Source: Nitrosomonadales bacterium
Lineage (GTDB): Bacteria; Pseudomonadota; Gammaproteobacteria; Burkholderiales; Nitrosomonadaceae
Assembly (NCBI GenBank): GCA_004525885.1
Contig: SPBV01000063.1
Coordinates: 1-9,236 of the forward strand
DNA length: 9,236 nucleotides
Direction: 5' to 3'
Shown here: piece by piece, positions 1-7,186 of the stretch
Layout of the letters: the number at the start of each line of letters is the position of its first letter
How positions within the stretch are numbered: position 1 is the stretch's first letter
Made by a program: the position numbers and the translations under genes
Notes under the pieces: generated by a model
What the model was told of the DNA's origin: nothing
Seen by the model: the letters and a program-made list of their open reading frames with translations, nothing else
Databases searched by the model: none

Positions 1-779
1 AAAAAAATACTACAGATAGCAGCGAGCTATTGCATTCGTTAGATAAAGATTTACTCTTGACTTTACCCATTTCTCTACAACGTATGCAAACTGCTATTGA
101 AGTTTCTACCCCATTTAACAAGAAAGGCCTTCCAACTTCTTTAACTAGCCACTGGCACAGTCATACAGGAGAGTACAAGATTTCTGTCTACCCAGTAGAA
201 GATATAAACGACAATGAGGCATTACGACGTTTCGTTCGAGCAGTGCAACAAATAGCACCTCAGGCCACCGGGGCTCCAATGATAAGCCTGGAAGCAGGTG
301 AAGCCGTGGTACAAGCTTTCATACAAGCTTTCTCACTAGCTTTGGCAGGCATTATAGTAACGCTCTTGATTTTATTGCGAAGCGTGAAATACACTATACT
401 AGTATTGGTTCCATTATTGCTGTCAAGTATCTTTATTGGTGTTTTCGCTGTATTACTTAACCTACCATTTAACTTCGCAAATATTATTGCTCTACCGTTG
501 CTACTTGGTCTCGGAATAGACAGTAGTTTACATATGGTTCACCGAAGTCGTATTGATAAGCTGGAGGGTGAAACTCTGATCCACACTAGTACAGTACGAG
601 CTATCTTTTACAGCGCTCTAACTTCCTTGGTTGCTTTTGCAAGCCTAATGTTCTCGTCCCATCAAGGTACTGCTAGTATGGGAATATTGCTTACTGTAGG
701 ACTAACTTTAACTCTTATCTGTACACTCGTTATATTGCCAGTACTGTTGGGGACTGCAACCAAAGAAATAAGGCCTTAA
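1..779 (+). CDS. hpnN: HpnN-type hopanoid RND/MMPL transporter, C-terminal part (5' end cut by window)
   Basis: The reading frame is open from base 3 to the TAA at 777-779, so about 258 C-terminal residues of a protein that usually has around 850-900 are visible; the TTG at 30 is only an internal codon. After a short periplasmic stretch come about five hydrophobic segments. One of them holds the MMPL/RND signature LGLGIDSSLHMVHR with its charged Asp in the membrane. The end has the typical SALTSLVAFASLMFSSHQG and VILPVLLG blocks. In the family HpnN is an inner-membrane, proton-driven pump that moves hopanoids towards the outer membrane (shown in Rhodopseudomonas). The assignment to HpnN rather than a general MMPL exporter rests on both the signature and the downstream shc and hpnG. 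The duplicated QAF-IQAF codons at 310-332 are an in-frame 11-base repeat and match the usual family pattern. No truncation is seen at the 3' end. Confidence 0.85.
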   Translation, partial: KNTTDSSELLHSLDKDLLLTLPISLQRMQTAIEVSTPFNKKGLPTSLTSHWHSHTGEYKISVYPVEDINDNEALRRFVRAVQQIAPQATGAPMISLEAGEAVVQAFIQAFSLALAGIIVTLLILLRSVKYTILVLVPLLLSSIFIGVFAVLLNLPFNFANIIALPLLLGLGIDSSLHMVHRSRIDKLEGETLIHTSTVRAIFYSALTSLVAFASLMFSSHQGTASMGILLTVGLTLTLICTLVILPVLLGTATKEIRP

Positions 780-972
780 GCATGGATTACTTTATTGTTA
801 CTAAAAGTATTGAAGACTAATTTATATCAGGCAAACCAATTACTGGTACAGAGAGAACTCTTAGCATATTGGAACAGTCTGACATCCATCTCTCGTGTTT
901 ATTGGTAACAGTAGTTTCGCAGCTCAATCTGTGATGTGAAAACAATCTAGAGATAGTGTATTTTGCCTGTAC

Positions 973-1002
973 ATTACAACTCGGAACGAATTACCATATC
1001 AT
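973..1002 (+). promoter_or_regulatory. Weak sigma70-like promoter candidate upstream of mlaA
   Basis: In the 251-base gap between hpnN and mlaA, ATTACA (973-978) and TATCAT (997-1002) are separated by 18 bases and match the -35 and -10 consensus in 4 and 5 of 6 positions. The -10 ends about 28 bases before the mlaA ATG. I see no terminator after hpnN, so read-through from hpnN is equally possible. The remaining gap holds no ORF remnant or strong repeat that I can recognise. Confidence 0.25.
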
Positions 1003-1030
1003 AAATAGAAAATGGGACTAAATCTCGATC

Positions 1031-2059
1031 ATGAAACCTAGCTTCTTAACCGCTATTCTGTCGCTATTTTTTGCCGCGCTGGCTGCAGGTTGTGCCACTA
1101 CGCCCAAAGAAAATCAGGATGTAACAGCCTTAAACAAGGACACGACATTATCCCAGAACGATCGAGAAGTTACACTACAAGGCGAGGCCGGCAGTCAAAT
1201 TGACCCTTACGAAGACTTTAATCGTCCGCTTTACGAATTCACTGATACTGTTGATCGAAATGTATTAGAGCCAGTTGCTGACTCCTACATAGAGCATATT
1301 CCCGGCCCCGTACGAAACTCGGTCGGAAACTTTTATGATAATCTTGCATATCCGAATGTGATTTTGAATGTAATTCTACAAGGCAAAGTCTTGCAAGGAA
1401 CAGAAGATGGTTTGCGTTTCGTTTTAAATTCTACAATAGGCTTGGCTGGGCTTTTTGACGTAGCAACGCATATGGGTTTGCCAAAACACAATGAAGATTT
1501 TGGGCAGACACTTGGAGTTTGGGGTGTTGACAACACATCTTATATGTATCTACCTATTCTTGGACCGAGCAGTAATCGTGACGTACTAAGCGTCCCTGTC
1601 ACCGTAGCCTCAAATATTCTATTTTATGCAGGATTTGTGCTAGGCGCTCCGATAACCATCCCCTTGGGTATTCTAGCAATAGTTGATAAGCGTGCACGGC
1701 ATGCAGAAGATATACGCCTTCGTGACCAAGCAGCGCTAGACCCTTATTTGTTCACACGTGAGGCATATTGGCAACATCGTGAGAATCTTGTCTTTGATGG
1801 CAAGCCACCAATTGAATCTTACGATGATCTCTTTAAACATGACTTATCGAATACACATGAAACCAGCCTTTACGCTGAACCTTGTTCTGAAGCACTTTTA
1901 CAATATTCACCTAGTACACAACAAGTTTGGCATCCACCACTTACACAAAAAGAAAATGACAATAAGCAAGAAGAATTCGATAGCTCTAGTAAAAAGGATT
2001 GCTCACTCTCCGTTCACAAGACCCATTCTACTCAACCCAGTACATTGGAAGAAAATTAA
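1031..2059 (+). CDS. mlaA: MlaA/VacJ-family outer-membrane lipoprotein with long C-terminal extension
   Basis: This 342-residue protein begins with a lipoprotein signal peptide: Lys2, a hydrophobic stretch, then the lipobox LAAGC with the lipidated Cys at 21. The residues after Cys are not Asp, which fits sorting to the outer membrane. The MlaA domain spans about 57-255, with family blocks DPYEDFNRPLYEF (58-70), PGPVRNSVGNFYDNL, and FGQTLGVWGV followed by YLPILGPS. MlaA is the outer-membrane part of the Mla lipid-asymmetry system, a ring in the membrane that takes mislocalised phospholipids and hands them to periplasmic MlaC. Sitting between hpnN and shc, it may instead, or also, act in hopanoid traffic (inference). 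About residues 270-342 form a polar, low-complexity tail beyond the usual roughly 230-270-residue family length. Its stop TAA (2057-2059) shares a base with the shc ATG. No strong Shine-Dalgarno is seen; GGGA at 1014-1017 is rather far from the start. Confidence 0.88.
   Translation: MKPSFLTAILSLFFAALAAGCATTPKENQDVTALNKDTTLSQNDREVTLQGEAGSQIDPYEDFNRPLYEFTDTVDRNVLEPVADSYIEHIPGPVRNSVGNFYDNLAYPNVILNVILQGKVLQGTEDGLRFVLNSTIGLAGLFDVATHMGLPKHNEDFGQTLGVWGVDNTSYMYLPILGPSSNRDVLSVPVTVASNILFYAGFVLGAPITIPLGILAIVDKRARHAEDIRLRDQAALDPYLFTREAYWQHRENLVFDGKPPIESYDDLFKHDLSNTHETSLYAEPCSEALLQYSPSTQQVWHPPLTQKENDNKQEEFDSSSKKDCSLSVHKTHSTQPSTLEEN
2047..2052 (+). promoter_or_regulatory. Ribosome binding site that fixes the shc start
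   Basis: GGAAGA ends six bases before the ATG at 2059, inside the last codons of mlaA. It supports the ATG at 2059 over the in-frame TTG at 1999, which would force a 61-base overlap and add 20 residues without family resemblance. Confidence 0.6.
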
Positions 2060-4038
2060 TGAAAGAGATTGATACCCTTGCCGATCTGACTCATGAAAAC
2101 ACTGACTCTTCTAGTACAACCCCCCTTGACTATCAGCGGCCTTCGAATCATGACATAGCAACATTGGCAGATGCTTTAGCATCAGCGCGCACAGCGCTGC
2201 TATCTTTGCAAAAAGAGGATGGTCACTGGTGTTTTCCACTTGAGGCGGACTGTACTATTCCAGCTGAATACGTGCTGATGATGCATTTCATGGATGATAT
2301 AAATATTGAACTTGAAACAAAGCTAGCTCGGTTTATTCGAACGAAACAGGATCTAAAACATGGTGGTTGGCCATTGTACTTCGGTGGGCACTTTGATCTA
2401 AGTTGTACTGTCAAAGCCTACTATGCATTAAAGCTAGTCGGCGATTCCCCAGATGCTCCACATATGGTAGCTGCTCGTACAGCTATCCTGGAATATGGTG
2501 GTGCAGCACGAGCTAACGTATTTACTAGAATATTGCTCGCAATGTACGGCCAACTCCCTTGGCGTGGCGTACCATTTATGCCAGTAGAAATCATTCTATT
2601 ACCGAAATGGTTTCCATTCCATCTAAGCAAAATTGCTTATTGGTCACGTACTGTGACAGTTCCGCTGACAATCTTGTGTAGCTTAAGAGCACAGGCCGCC
2701 AACCCACGCAAAATTAACATCCGTGAATTGTTCACCGTAGACCCCGAGGAAGAGCGAAATTATTTTCCAGTGCGTACCCCCCTAAATCGCTTATTCTTAC
2801 TCATTGAGCGTACTGCTTCATTATTCGAACCACTCATTCCAAATGCTCTACGCCGTGTTGCGCTACACCGAGCAGAACGCTGGGTAATAGAACGACTTAA
2901 TGGTGAATGTGGTCTGGGAGCGATCTTTCCCGCAATGGTAAATGCAAATGAGGCACTTGCGCTGCTAGGTTACCCCTACGAACATTCGTACCGAGAACAA
3001 AGTCGCCAAGCTTTATTAGGATTATTGATAGATGAAGGCGAACAAATTTGGTGTCAACCATGCACATCGCCTGTGTGGGATACTGTCCTTGCAAGTCTAT
3101 CCTTACAGGAAGATATCGGTGCAGATCAAAAACCGGTTCGGGATGCTCTTGACTGGCTAGTGCCTCTCCAAATACGAGATGCGCCTGCAGACTGGAGAGA
3201 AGAAAATATAAAGCTAGCTGGAGGTGGCTGGGCTTTTCAATACGCTAACCCACACTACCCTGATCTAGAAGATACTGCTGCAGTAGCCTGGGCAATGCAC
3301 CAAGCAGACCCTCATGCTTATCGTAAAAGCATAAAACAAGCTGCAAGCTGGCTTAGCGGTATGCAGTCCAAAAACGGCGGTTTCGCGGCCTTCGATGTGG
3401 ACAATATTTATTATTACCTAAACGAAATTCCATTTTCTGACCACGGTGCGTTACTTGACCCGCCTACTAGTGATGTTAGCGCTCGCTGTACTGGATTTCT
3501 AGCCTTATACGGAAAACCTGAGCAACAAGATTCTATGAAACGAGGATTAACTTACTTGTTTAATGAACAGGAACCAAGCGGTGCTTGGTTTGGTCGCTGG
3601 GGAAGTAATTATATTTACGGAACCTGGTCAGTTCTAGAGGCTTTGCGATTAGCAAAAGTAGATACTACTCATACATCTATCATCCGTGCTGTGCTGTGGT
3701 TAAAGTCTGTTCAACGCGAGGATGGGGGGTGGGGTGAGAGCAATGATACTTATTTTGAACCAAAACTAGCCGGAGAATTTGAAACAAGCACTTCGTTTCA
3801 AACTGCTTGGGCTTTACTTGGTCTAATGGCAGCTGGAGAAACACATTGTGAAGAAGTGCACAAAGGAATCAAGTTCCTTCTACACAGGCAAAATAACGAC
3901 GGCCTATGGGATGACCCATGGTTCACAGCACCAGGATTCCCGAGAGTTTTCTACTTGAAATATCATGGATACTCAAAGTATTTCCCATTGTGGGCTCTAG
4001 CAAGATACCAAGCGTTTACCCAAATGGATCCTGTTTGA
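2059..4038 (+). CDS. shc: Squalene-hopene cyclase (HpnF) with DxED catalytic motif
   Basis: The enzyme cyclises squalene to hopene/hopanol at the inner membrane, the committed step of hopanoid synthesis. At 659 residues it has the usual family length. QW repeats are visible at Q51-W57, Q552-W558 and Q611-W617, and the C-terminal block GFPRVFYLKYHGY (626-638) is typical of proteobacterial enzymes. Family blocks IPFSDHGALLDPPT and GRWGSNYIYGTW are present. The protonation motif, DxDD in the Alicyclobacillus enzyme, reads D402-L403-E404-D405 followed by T-A. The position matching its His451 is R476, in the block D472-V-S-A-R476. In the textbook enzyme the middle Asp gives the proton and His451 assists, so an Asp-to-Glu and His-to-Arg change affects the same pair. 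One QW motif (Q436 to F442) has Phe in place of Trp. The frame is intact, so I expect an active enzyme. Start ATG 2059 overlaps the mlaA stop as TAATG; the stop overlaps the next gene as TTGA. Confidence 0.97.
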   Translation: MKEIDTLADLTHENTDSSSTTPLDYQRPSNHDIATLADALASARTALLSLQKEDGHWCFPLEADCTIPAEYVLMMHFMDDINIELETKLARFIRTKQDLKHGGWPLYFGGHFDLSCTVKAYYALKLVGDSPDAPHMVAARTAILEYGGAARANVFTRILLAMYGQLPWRGVPFMPVEIILLPKWFPFHLSKIAYWSRTVTVPLTILCSLRAQAANPRKINIRELFTVDPEEERNYFPVRTPLNRLFLLIERTASLFEPLIPNALRRVALHRAERWVIERLNGECGLGAIFPAMVNANEALALLGYPYEHSYREQSRQALLGLLIDEGEQIWCQPCTSPVWDTVLASLSLQEDIGADQKPVRDALDWLVPLQIRDAPADWREENIKLAGGGWAFQYANPHYPDLEDTAAVAWAMHQADPHAYRKSIKQAASWLSGMQSKNGGFAAFDVDNIYYYLNEIPFSDHGALLDPPTSDVSARCTGFLALYGKPEQQDSMKRGLTYLFNEQEPSGAWFGRWGSNYIYGTWSVLEALRLAKVDTTHTSIIRAVLWLKSVQREDGGWGESNDTYFEPKLAGEFETSTSFQTAWALLGLMAAGETHCEEVHKGIKFLLHRQNNDGLWDDPWFTAPGFPRVFYLKYHGYSKYFPLWALARYQAFTQMDPV

Positions 4039-4778
4039 ATTTAGTCGGTATTGTCGCAGCTATGCGAGTTGAAGCCCGCTGTATAACTACTCGGCACTTG
4101 CCCCTCGGAGAAGTGATAAGTCTGGGAGAGAGTTCGGCGATATGTTTATGTGGAATGGGTGAAGAAGCTGCTAGAAAGGCGGCAACAGGATTGTGGGCAG
4201 GGGGCGCAACCGCTCTAATTAGTTTCGGGGTTGCTGGAGCACTAGACCCCCTATTACGTCCAGGCGATTTAGTGCTGCCTGAGTCAGTTTATACTGAACG
4301 TTCGCTACCTGTTTCCTTAGCCTGGAGAGATCGAGTACAACAACTCCTGCCTACTCACATACACACCATCAATGGTAAATTAGCCACAAGCAAAAGGGTT
4401 CTTACTTCGTTGATCGAAAAACGTGAGCTGGCAGAGACCACTGGAGCTTGTGCGGTAGATTTAGAAAGTGGTGCGGTAGCTGAGGTGGCCGCAGATTCTG
4501 GCATTCCATTCCTTGCAATACGTGCAATTTCAGACCCTATAGAATTCTCACCACCATTGTCCCTACTTGATGCGGTAAATCCTGATGGCAGTGCCAACCT
4601 AGGCCGGATACTATCTTTGCTATTACAACGGTCTGTGACCTTGAGCACATTGCTACGCCTTGCTACAGAGTTACGTACCGCTCGCTCCACCCTGTCAACA
4701 GTGGTGTTGCATGCAGGTATGGAATTAGGAATCCAACCCAATCATGTTATAACTACGCATCAAAATGGTAATAAGTAA
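4035..4778 (+). CDS. hpnG: HpnG, hopanoid-associated nucleoside phosphorylase
   Basis: HpnG belongs to the purine phosphorylase/MTA-SAH nucleosidase (PNP_UDP) superfamily. In hopanoid producers it removes adenine from adenosylhopane to give the ribosyl intermediate for bacteriohopanetetrol and related side chains. I place the start at TTG 4035, which overlaps the shc stop as TTGA and gives 247 residues beginning MNLVGIVAAMRVEARC, the expected family N-terminus. GGAT at 4026-4029 is a weak ribosome site. An ATG further upstream at 3918 would lie deep inside shc and adds unrelated sequence. Visible family features are the Gly-rich GMGEEAARKAA, the SFGVAGALDP block, the substrate-site D142-L-E144-S and the catalytic-type R163-A-I-S-D167. 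The tail past about residue 215 is variable. It is the last gene of the + strand run; a 41-base palindrome follows. Confidence 0.88.
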   Translation: MNLVGIVAAMRVEARCITTRHLPLGEVISLGESSAICLCGMGEEAARKAATGLWAGGATALISFGVAGALDPLLRPGDLVLPESVYTERSLPVSLAWRDRVQQLLPTHIHTINGKLATSKRVLTSLIEKRELAETTGACAVDLESGAVAEVAADSGIPFLAIRAISDPIEFSPPLSLLDAVNPDGSANLGRILSLLLQRSVTLSTLLRLATELRTARSTLSTVVLHAGMELGIQPNHVITTHQNGNK

Positions 4779-4799
4779 ACTTAGATTTTTAAAGGCAGG

Positions 4800-4840
4800 A
4801 TAACCAAATGCCAATATCAGTGATATTGGCATTTGGTTAT
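4800..4840. terminator. 41-base near-perfect palindrome between convergent hpnG and pckG
   Basis: Arms of 20 bases at 4800-4819 and 4821-4840 are exact reverse complements around a single G at 4820. As RNA it would fold into about 19 pairs with a three-base AGU loop on either strand. It lies 21 bases after the hpnG stop and 24 bases after the pckG stop on the other strand, the usual place for a bidirectional terminator. Neither strand has a clear T-run directly after the stem, so termination by a simple intrinsic mechanism is not certain. An operator or a structured 3' end that protects mRNA are alternatives. Confidence 0.6.
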
Positions 4841-4864
4841 TGCATCCTAATCAATTAAGTCAAA

Positions 4865-6688
4865 TTAGGTCATCAGTGTTGATTCAAATAATTTTCGGTT
4901 CTCTATTAATTGACCAGGCAGTTTTCCACCCATTTTATCGAACCATTCTTTGTGTAAAACAAGCTCTTGCTTCCATGCGTCCGCATCTACTTGATTCAGC
5001 TCATCAAACTCAGCCTTATTAATTTCTACTCCAGACCAGTCAATATCCTCAAAGCGTGGCATCCAACCCAAAGCAGTTTTGTGAGCTGGGACACGGCTCT
5101 TGACACGATCTATGATCCACTTCAACACACGCATGTTGTCACTAAAACCGGGCCACATAAACTCACCTTTCTCGTTTAAGCGGAACCAATTTACACAGAA
5201 AATATTAGGAGCTTGTTCGATCACTTTTCCCATCTTCAACCAATGGTTAAAGTAATCACCCATGTGATAACCGCAGAATGGTAACATGGCAAAAGGATCG
5301 CGTCGGACTACGCCCTGTTTGCCAAACGCAGCAGCGGTAGTTTCGGAACCGAGTGTAGCCGCCATGTAAACACCAAAATTCCAGTTAAATGCTTCATAAA
5401 CTAATGGTACCGTGGTGGCACGACGACCACCGAAAATAAAGGCAGAAATCGGTACACCTTCTGGGCTTTCCCAATCAGCATCAATAGATGGGCACTGACT
5501 AGCTGGAGCGGTGAATCGAGAATTAGGATGAGCTGCCTTACGACCCGTCTTACCGTCTTCCGGAGTCCAATCCTTGCCTTGCCAATCAATTAGATGTGTT
5601 GGAGGCTCTTTAGTCATACCTTCCCACCAAACATCGCCATCATCAGTCAGTGCGACGTTGGTAAAAATGCAATTCTCCTTCAGGGTTGCTAGAGCGTTAG
5701 GGTTAGTCTTTTCAGAAGTACCCGGAGCAACACCAAAGAAACCAGCCTCTGGATTAATAGCATAGAACTGTCCATTCTTGCCAGGTTTAATCCAGGCTAT
5801 GTCATCTCCCACTGTGGTAACCTTCCAGTTATCAAAAGACTTTGGTGGGACCAGCATAGCAAGATTAGTTTTGCCACAGGCAGAAGGAAATGCCGCGGCA
5901 ACGTAGCTCTTGTCTCCAGTAGGCGACTCGATTCCAAGTATCAACATGTGTTCGGCTAGCCAGCCCTCATCACGCGCAATAGTGGAGGCAATGCGCAGGG
6001 CGAAACATTTCTTACCGAGTAGCGCGTTGCCGCCGTATCCAGAACCATAAGACCAGATCTCACGCGTTTCAGGAAAGTGTACGATGTATTTGACAGTCGG
6101 ATTGCACGGCCATTTAACATCTTGATCGCCTGGTTCTAGAGGTGCGCCAATGCTGTGCAGGCAGGGTACGAATTCACCATCTGTACCAAGCACATCGTAC
6201 ACCGCCTTGCCCATACGTGTCATGATTCGCATATTAACTACCACATAGGGCGAATCACTAATTTCTACACCAATTTGTGCTATAGGCGATCCAAGTGGCC
6301 CCATACTAAACGGGACCACATACAAGGTACGACCGTGCATTGATCTCTTAAACAACCCTGTAAGGATCCCGCGCATCCTCTTTGGTTCTTCCCAATTATT
6401 AGTGGGGCCAGCATCATCATGCTGCTCAGAGCAGATGTAAGTGCGATCCTCTACTCGTGCCACGTCAGATGGGTCCGAACAGGCCAAGTAAGAATTGGGA
6501 CGTTTGGCTGGGTTGAGTTTGACAAAAGTACCAGCATCGACCAATTCGGCGCACAGTTGGTCGTATTCTTCCTGTGATCCGTCGCACCAAACTATGTTGT
6601 CTGGCTCTGTCAGAGAGGAAATTTTAGTAACCCATTCTTTTAACTTTGAATTTTTTACGTAATCTGGTGCCGCAATATCGACGCTCAT
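4865..6688 (-). CDS. pckG: Phosphoenolpyruvate carboxykinase (GTP)
   Basis: The cytosolic enzyme interconverts oxaloacetate plus GTP with phosphoenolpyruvate, CO2 and GDP, feeding gluconeogenesis or anaplerosis. The 607-residue protein matches the full family length. The kinase-1a P-loop is F267-PSACGKTN with the reactive Cys at 271. The kinase-2 motif is VGDDIAW with D295 and D296. Likely Mn ligands are K227, H247 and D295, by analogy with vertebrate PEPCK. The [18 protein letters not shown] substrate-site block and the [12 protein letters not shown] block are also intact, so I see no sign of decay. ATG 6688 is the first start of the open frame and is preceded by a GGGGG ribosome site. It is transcribed towards hpnG and is functionally unrelated to it. 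No promoter is clear upstream. Confidence 0.97.
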   Translation of the reverse strand: MSVDIAAPDYVKNSKLKEWVTKISSLTEPDNIVWCDGSQEEYDQLCAELVDAGTFVKLNPAKRPNSYLACSDPSDVARVEDRTYICSEQHDDAGPTNNWEEPKRMRGILTGLFKRSMHGRTLYVVPFSMGPLGSPIAQIGVEISDSPYVVVNMRIMTRMGKAVYDVLGTDGEFVPCLHSIGAPLEPGDQDVKWPCNPTVKYIVHFPETREIWSYGSGYGGNALLGKKCFALRIASTIARDEGWLAEHMLILGIESPTGDKSYVAAAFPSACGKTNLAMLVPPKSFDNWKVTTVGDDIAWIKPGKNGQFYAINPEAGFFGVAPGTSEKTNPNALATLKENCIFTNVALTDDGDVWWEGMTKEPPTHLIDWQGKDWTPEDGKTGRKAAHPNSRFTAPASQCPSIDADWESPEGVPISAFIFGGRRATTVPLVYEAFNWNFGVYMAATLGSETTAAAFGKQGVVRRDPFAMLPFCGYHMGDYFNHWLKMGKVIEQAPNIFCVNWFRLNEKGEFMWPGFSDNMRVLKWIIDRVKSRVPAHKTALGWMPRFEDIDWSGVEINKAEFDELNQVDADAWKQELVLHKEWFDKMGGKLPGQLIENRKLFESTLMT

Positions 6689-6695
6689 TAATAGA

Positions 6696-6700
6696 CCCCC
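6696..6700 (-). promoter_or_regulatory. Ribosome binding site of pckG
   Basis: On the - strand GGGGG stands seven bases before the ATG at 6688. It is an atypical, all-G version of the Shine-Dalgarno core but well placed. Confidence 0.5.
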
Positions 6701-6782
6701 GTATTAGCGTATGGTTATTAGGTTAATTAAGTACCTTTCTGCCGTTCCATCTATCTAGTCGTGGAATTCAGAATTCAAACTG

Positions 6783-6803
6783 AGATCCAATGTTATTGGA
6801 TCT
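6783..6803. repeat. 8-base inverted repeat in the pckG upstream region
   Basis: AGATCCAA (6783-6790) and TTGGATCT (6796-6803) are exact reverse complements around the five-base loop TGTTA. It lies about 95-115 bases before the pckG start. It could be an operator or a weak terminator for transcripts from the right; there is no long T-run on either side. Confidence 0.5.
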
Positions 6804-6996
6804 TTACCAAGGCAAACGCTTCATACTAACATAAGTAGAATTAGATCTATTTGCTACAAGGCCACATACCCTCTTTAACACTAAACCAAAACACAAAAAA
6901 GGGGACAAATATTGAAAGAATAATTCTTGAAAAAATTGCACTGTTACCTAAGGGATAAATTTTGACAACTACCAAATATGACCTTAAGAAAAACAA

Positions 6997-7141
6997 ATGA
7001 AATTTAGGGAATACAAAGTACTTTTTACTATTGCATAGTATAGGGTGGCTGATGGGGCTCTGCACCTGTGTATTTTGCTCCTCCAATGTTCATGCGGCTT
7101 CCATTGGTACTGTAGGTGCCAGATGTAGGTGCCAAATTTAA
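6997..7141 (+). pseudogene. Possible decayed signal-peptide-bearing gene fragment
   Basis: On the + strand ATG 6997 gives MKFREYKVLFTIA and then a stop (7036-7038). One frame over, open from 7001 to the TAA at 7139-7141, the sequence continues GWLMGLCTCVFCSSNVHA followed by ASIGTVGA. Joined by one frameshift the two parts read like a classic secretion signal: basic start, hydrophobic core and Ala-rich cleavage site after VHA. The mature part is only about a dozen residues before the stop. A perfect TTGACA (6962-6967) stands upstream, without a good -10 partner. I do not recognise the parent protein, and chance resemblance is quite possible. Confidence 0.25.
7111..7136. repeat. 13-base tandem duplication
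   Basis: TGTAGGTGCCAGA (7111-7123) is followed directly by TGTAGGTGCCAAA (7124-7136); the first 11 bases of the units are identical. It looks like a slippage or microduplication event and lies within the suspected decayed reading frame at 7052-7141. Confidence 0.7.
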
Positions 7142-7186
7142 CCTAATACTTTTCTCTTTAGCATATTGAACAAAACACACAGTTCA

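Larger units (their letters stand above)
6689..7186. other. 498-base intergenic stretch upstream of pckG
   Basis: No intact gene is supported here. It must contain the pckG control region on the - strand, but I find only weak -35/-10 matches. It holds two GAATTC sites seven bases apart (6764-6769 and 6771-6776), a hairpin at 6783-6803, a strongly AT-rich section with homopolymer runs (about 6885-7000), a small palindrome AAGAAT-A-ATTCTT (6916-6928), a possible decayed signal-peptide gene on the + strand (6997-7141) and a 13-base tandem duplication (7111-7136). A 79-codon - strand frame at 6847-7086 looks like a chance ORF. Confidence 0.6.

Noticed and set aside
310..332. 11-base direct repeat TACAAGCTTTC in hpnN
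   Set aside because: It encodes the repeated QAF in a block where the family normally has a similar repeat, so it is explained by the protein sequence.
1999..2058. TTG 1999 as the start of shc
   Set aside because: It lengthens the overlap with mlaA and adds sequence unlike the family; ATG 2059 has a well-placed GGAAGA.
1758..2072. 104-codon + strand frame overlapping the end of mlaA and start of shc
   Set aside because: It is a shadow of mlaA in another frame with no motif or ribosome site.
3918..4034. Upstream extension of hpnG from ATG 3918
   Set aside because: It lies within shc coding sequence, has no family resemblance, and the TTG at 4035 gives the expected N-terminus.
4355..4741. 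128-codon - strand frame opposite hpnG
   Set aside because: It is antisense to a clearly conserved gene and its composition is that of a reverse-complement shadow.
6847..7086. 79-codon - strand frame in the pckG upstream region
   Set aside because: Its hydrophobic, Phe-rich composition follows from AT-rich DNA, and there is no ribosome site or recognisable domain.
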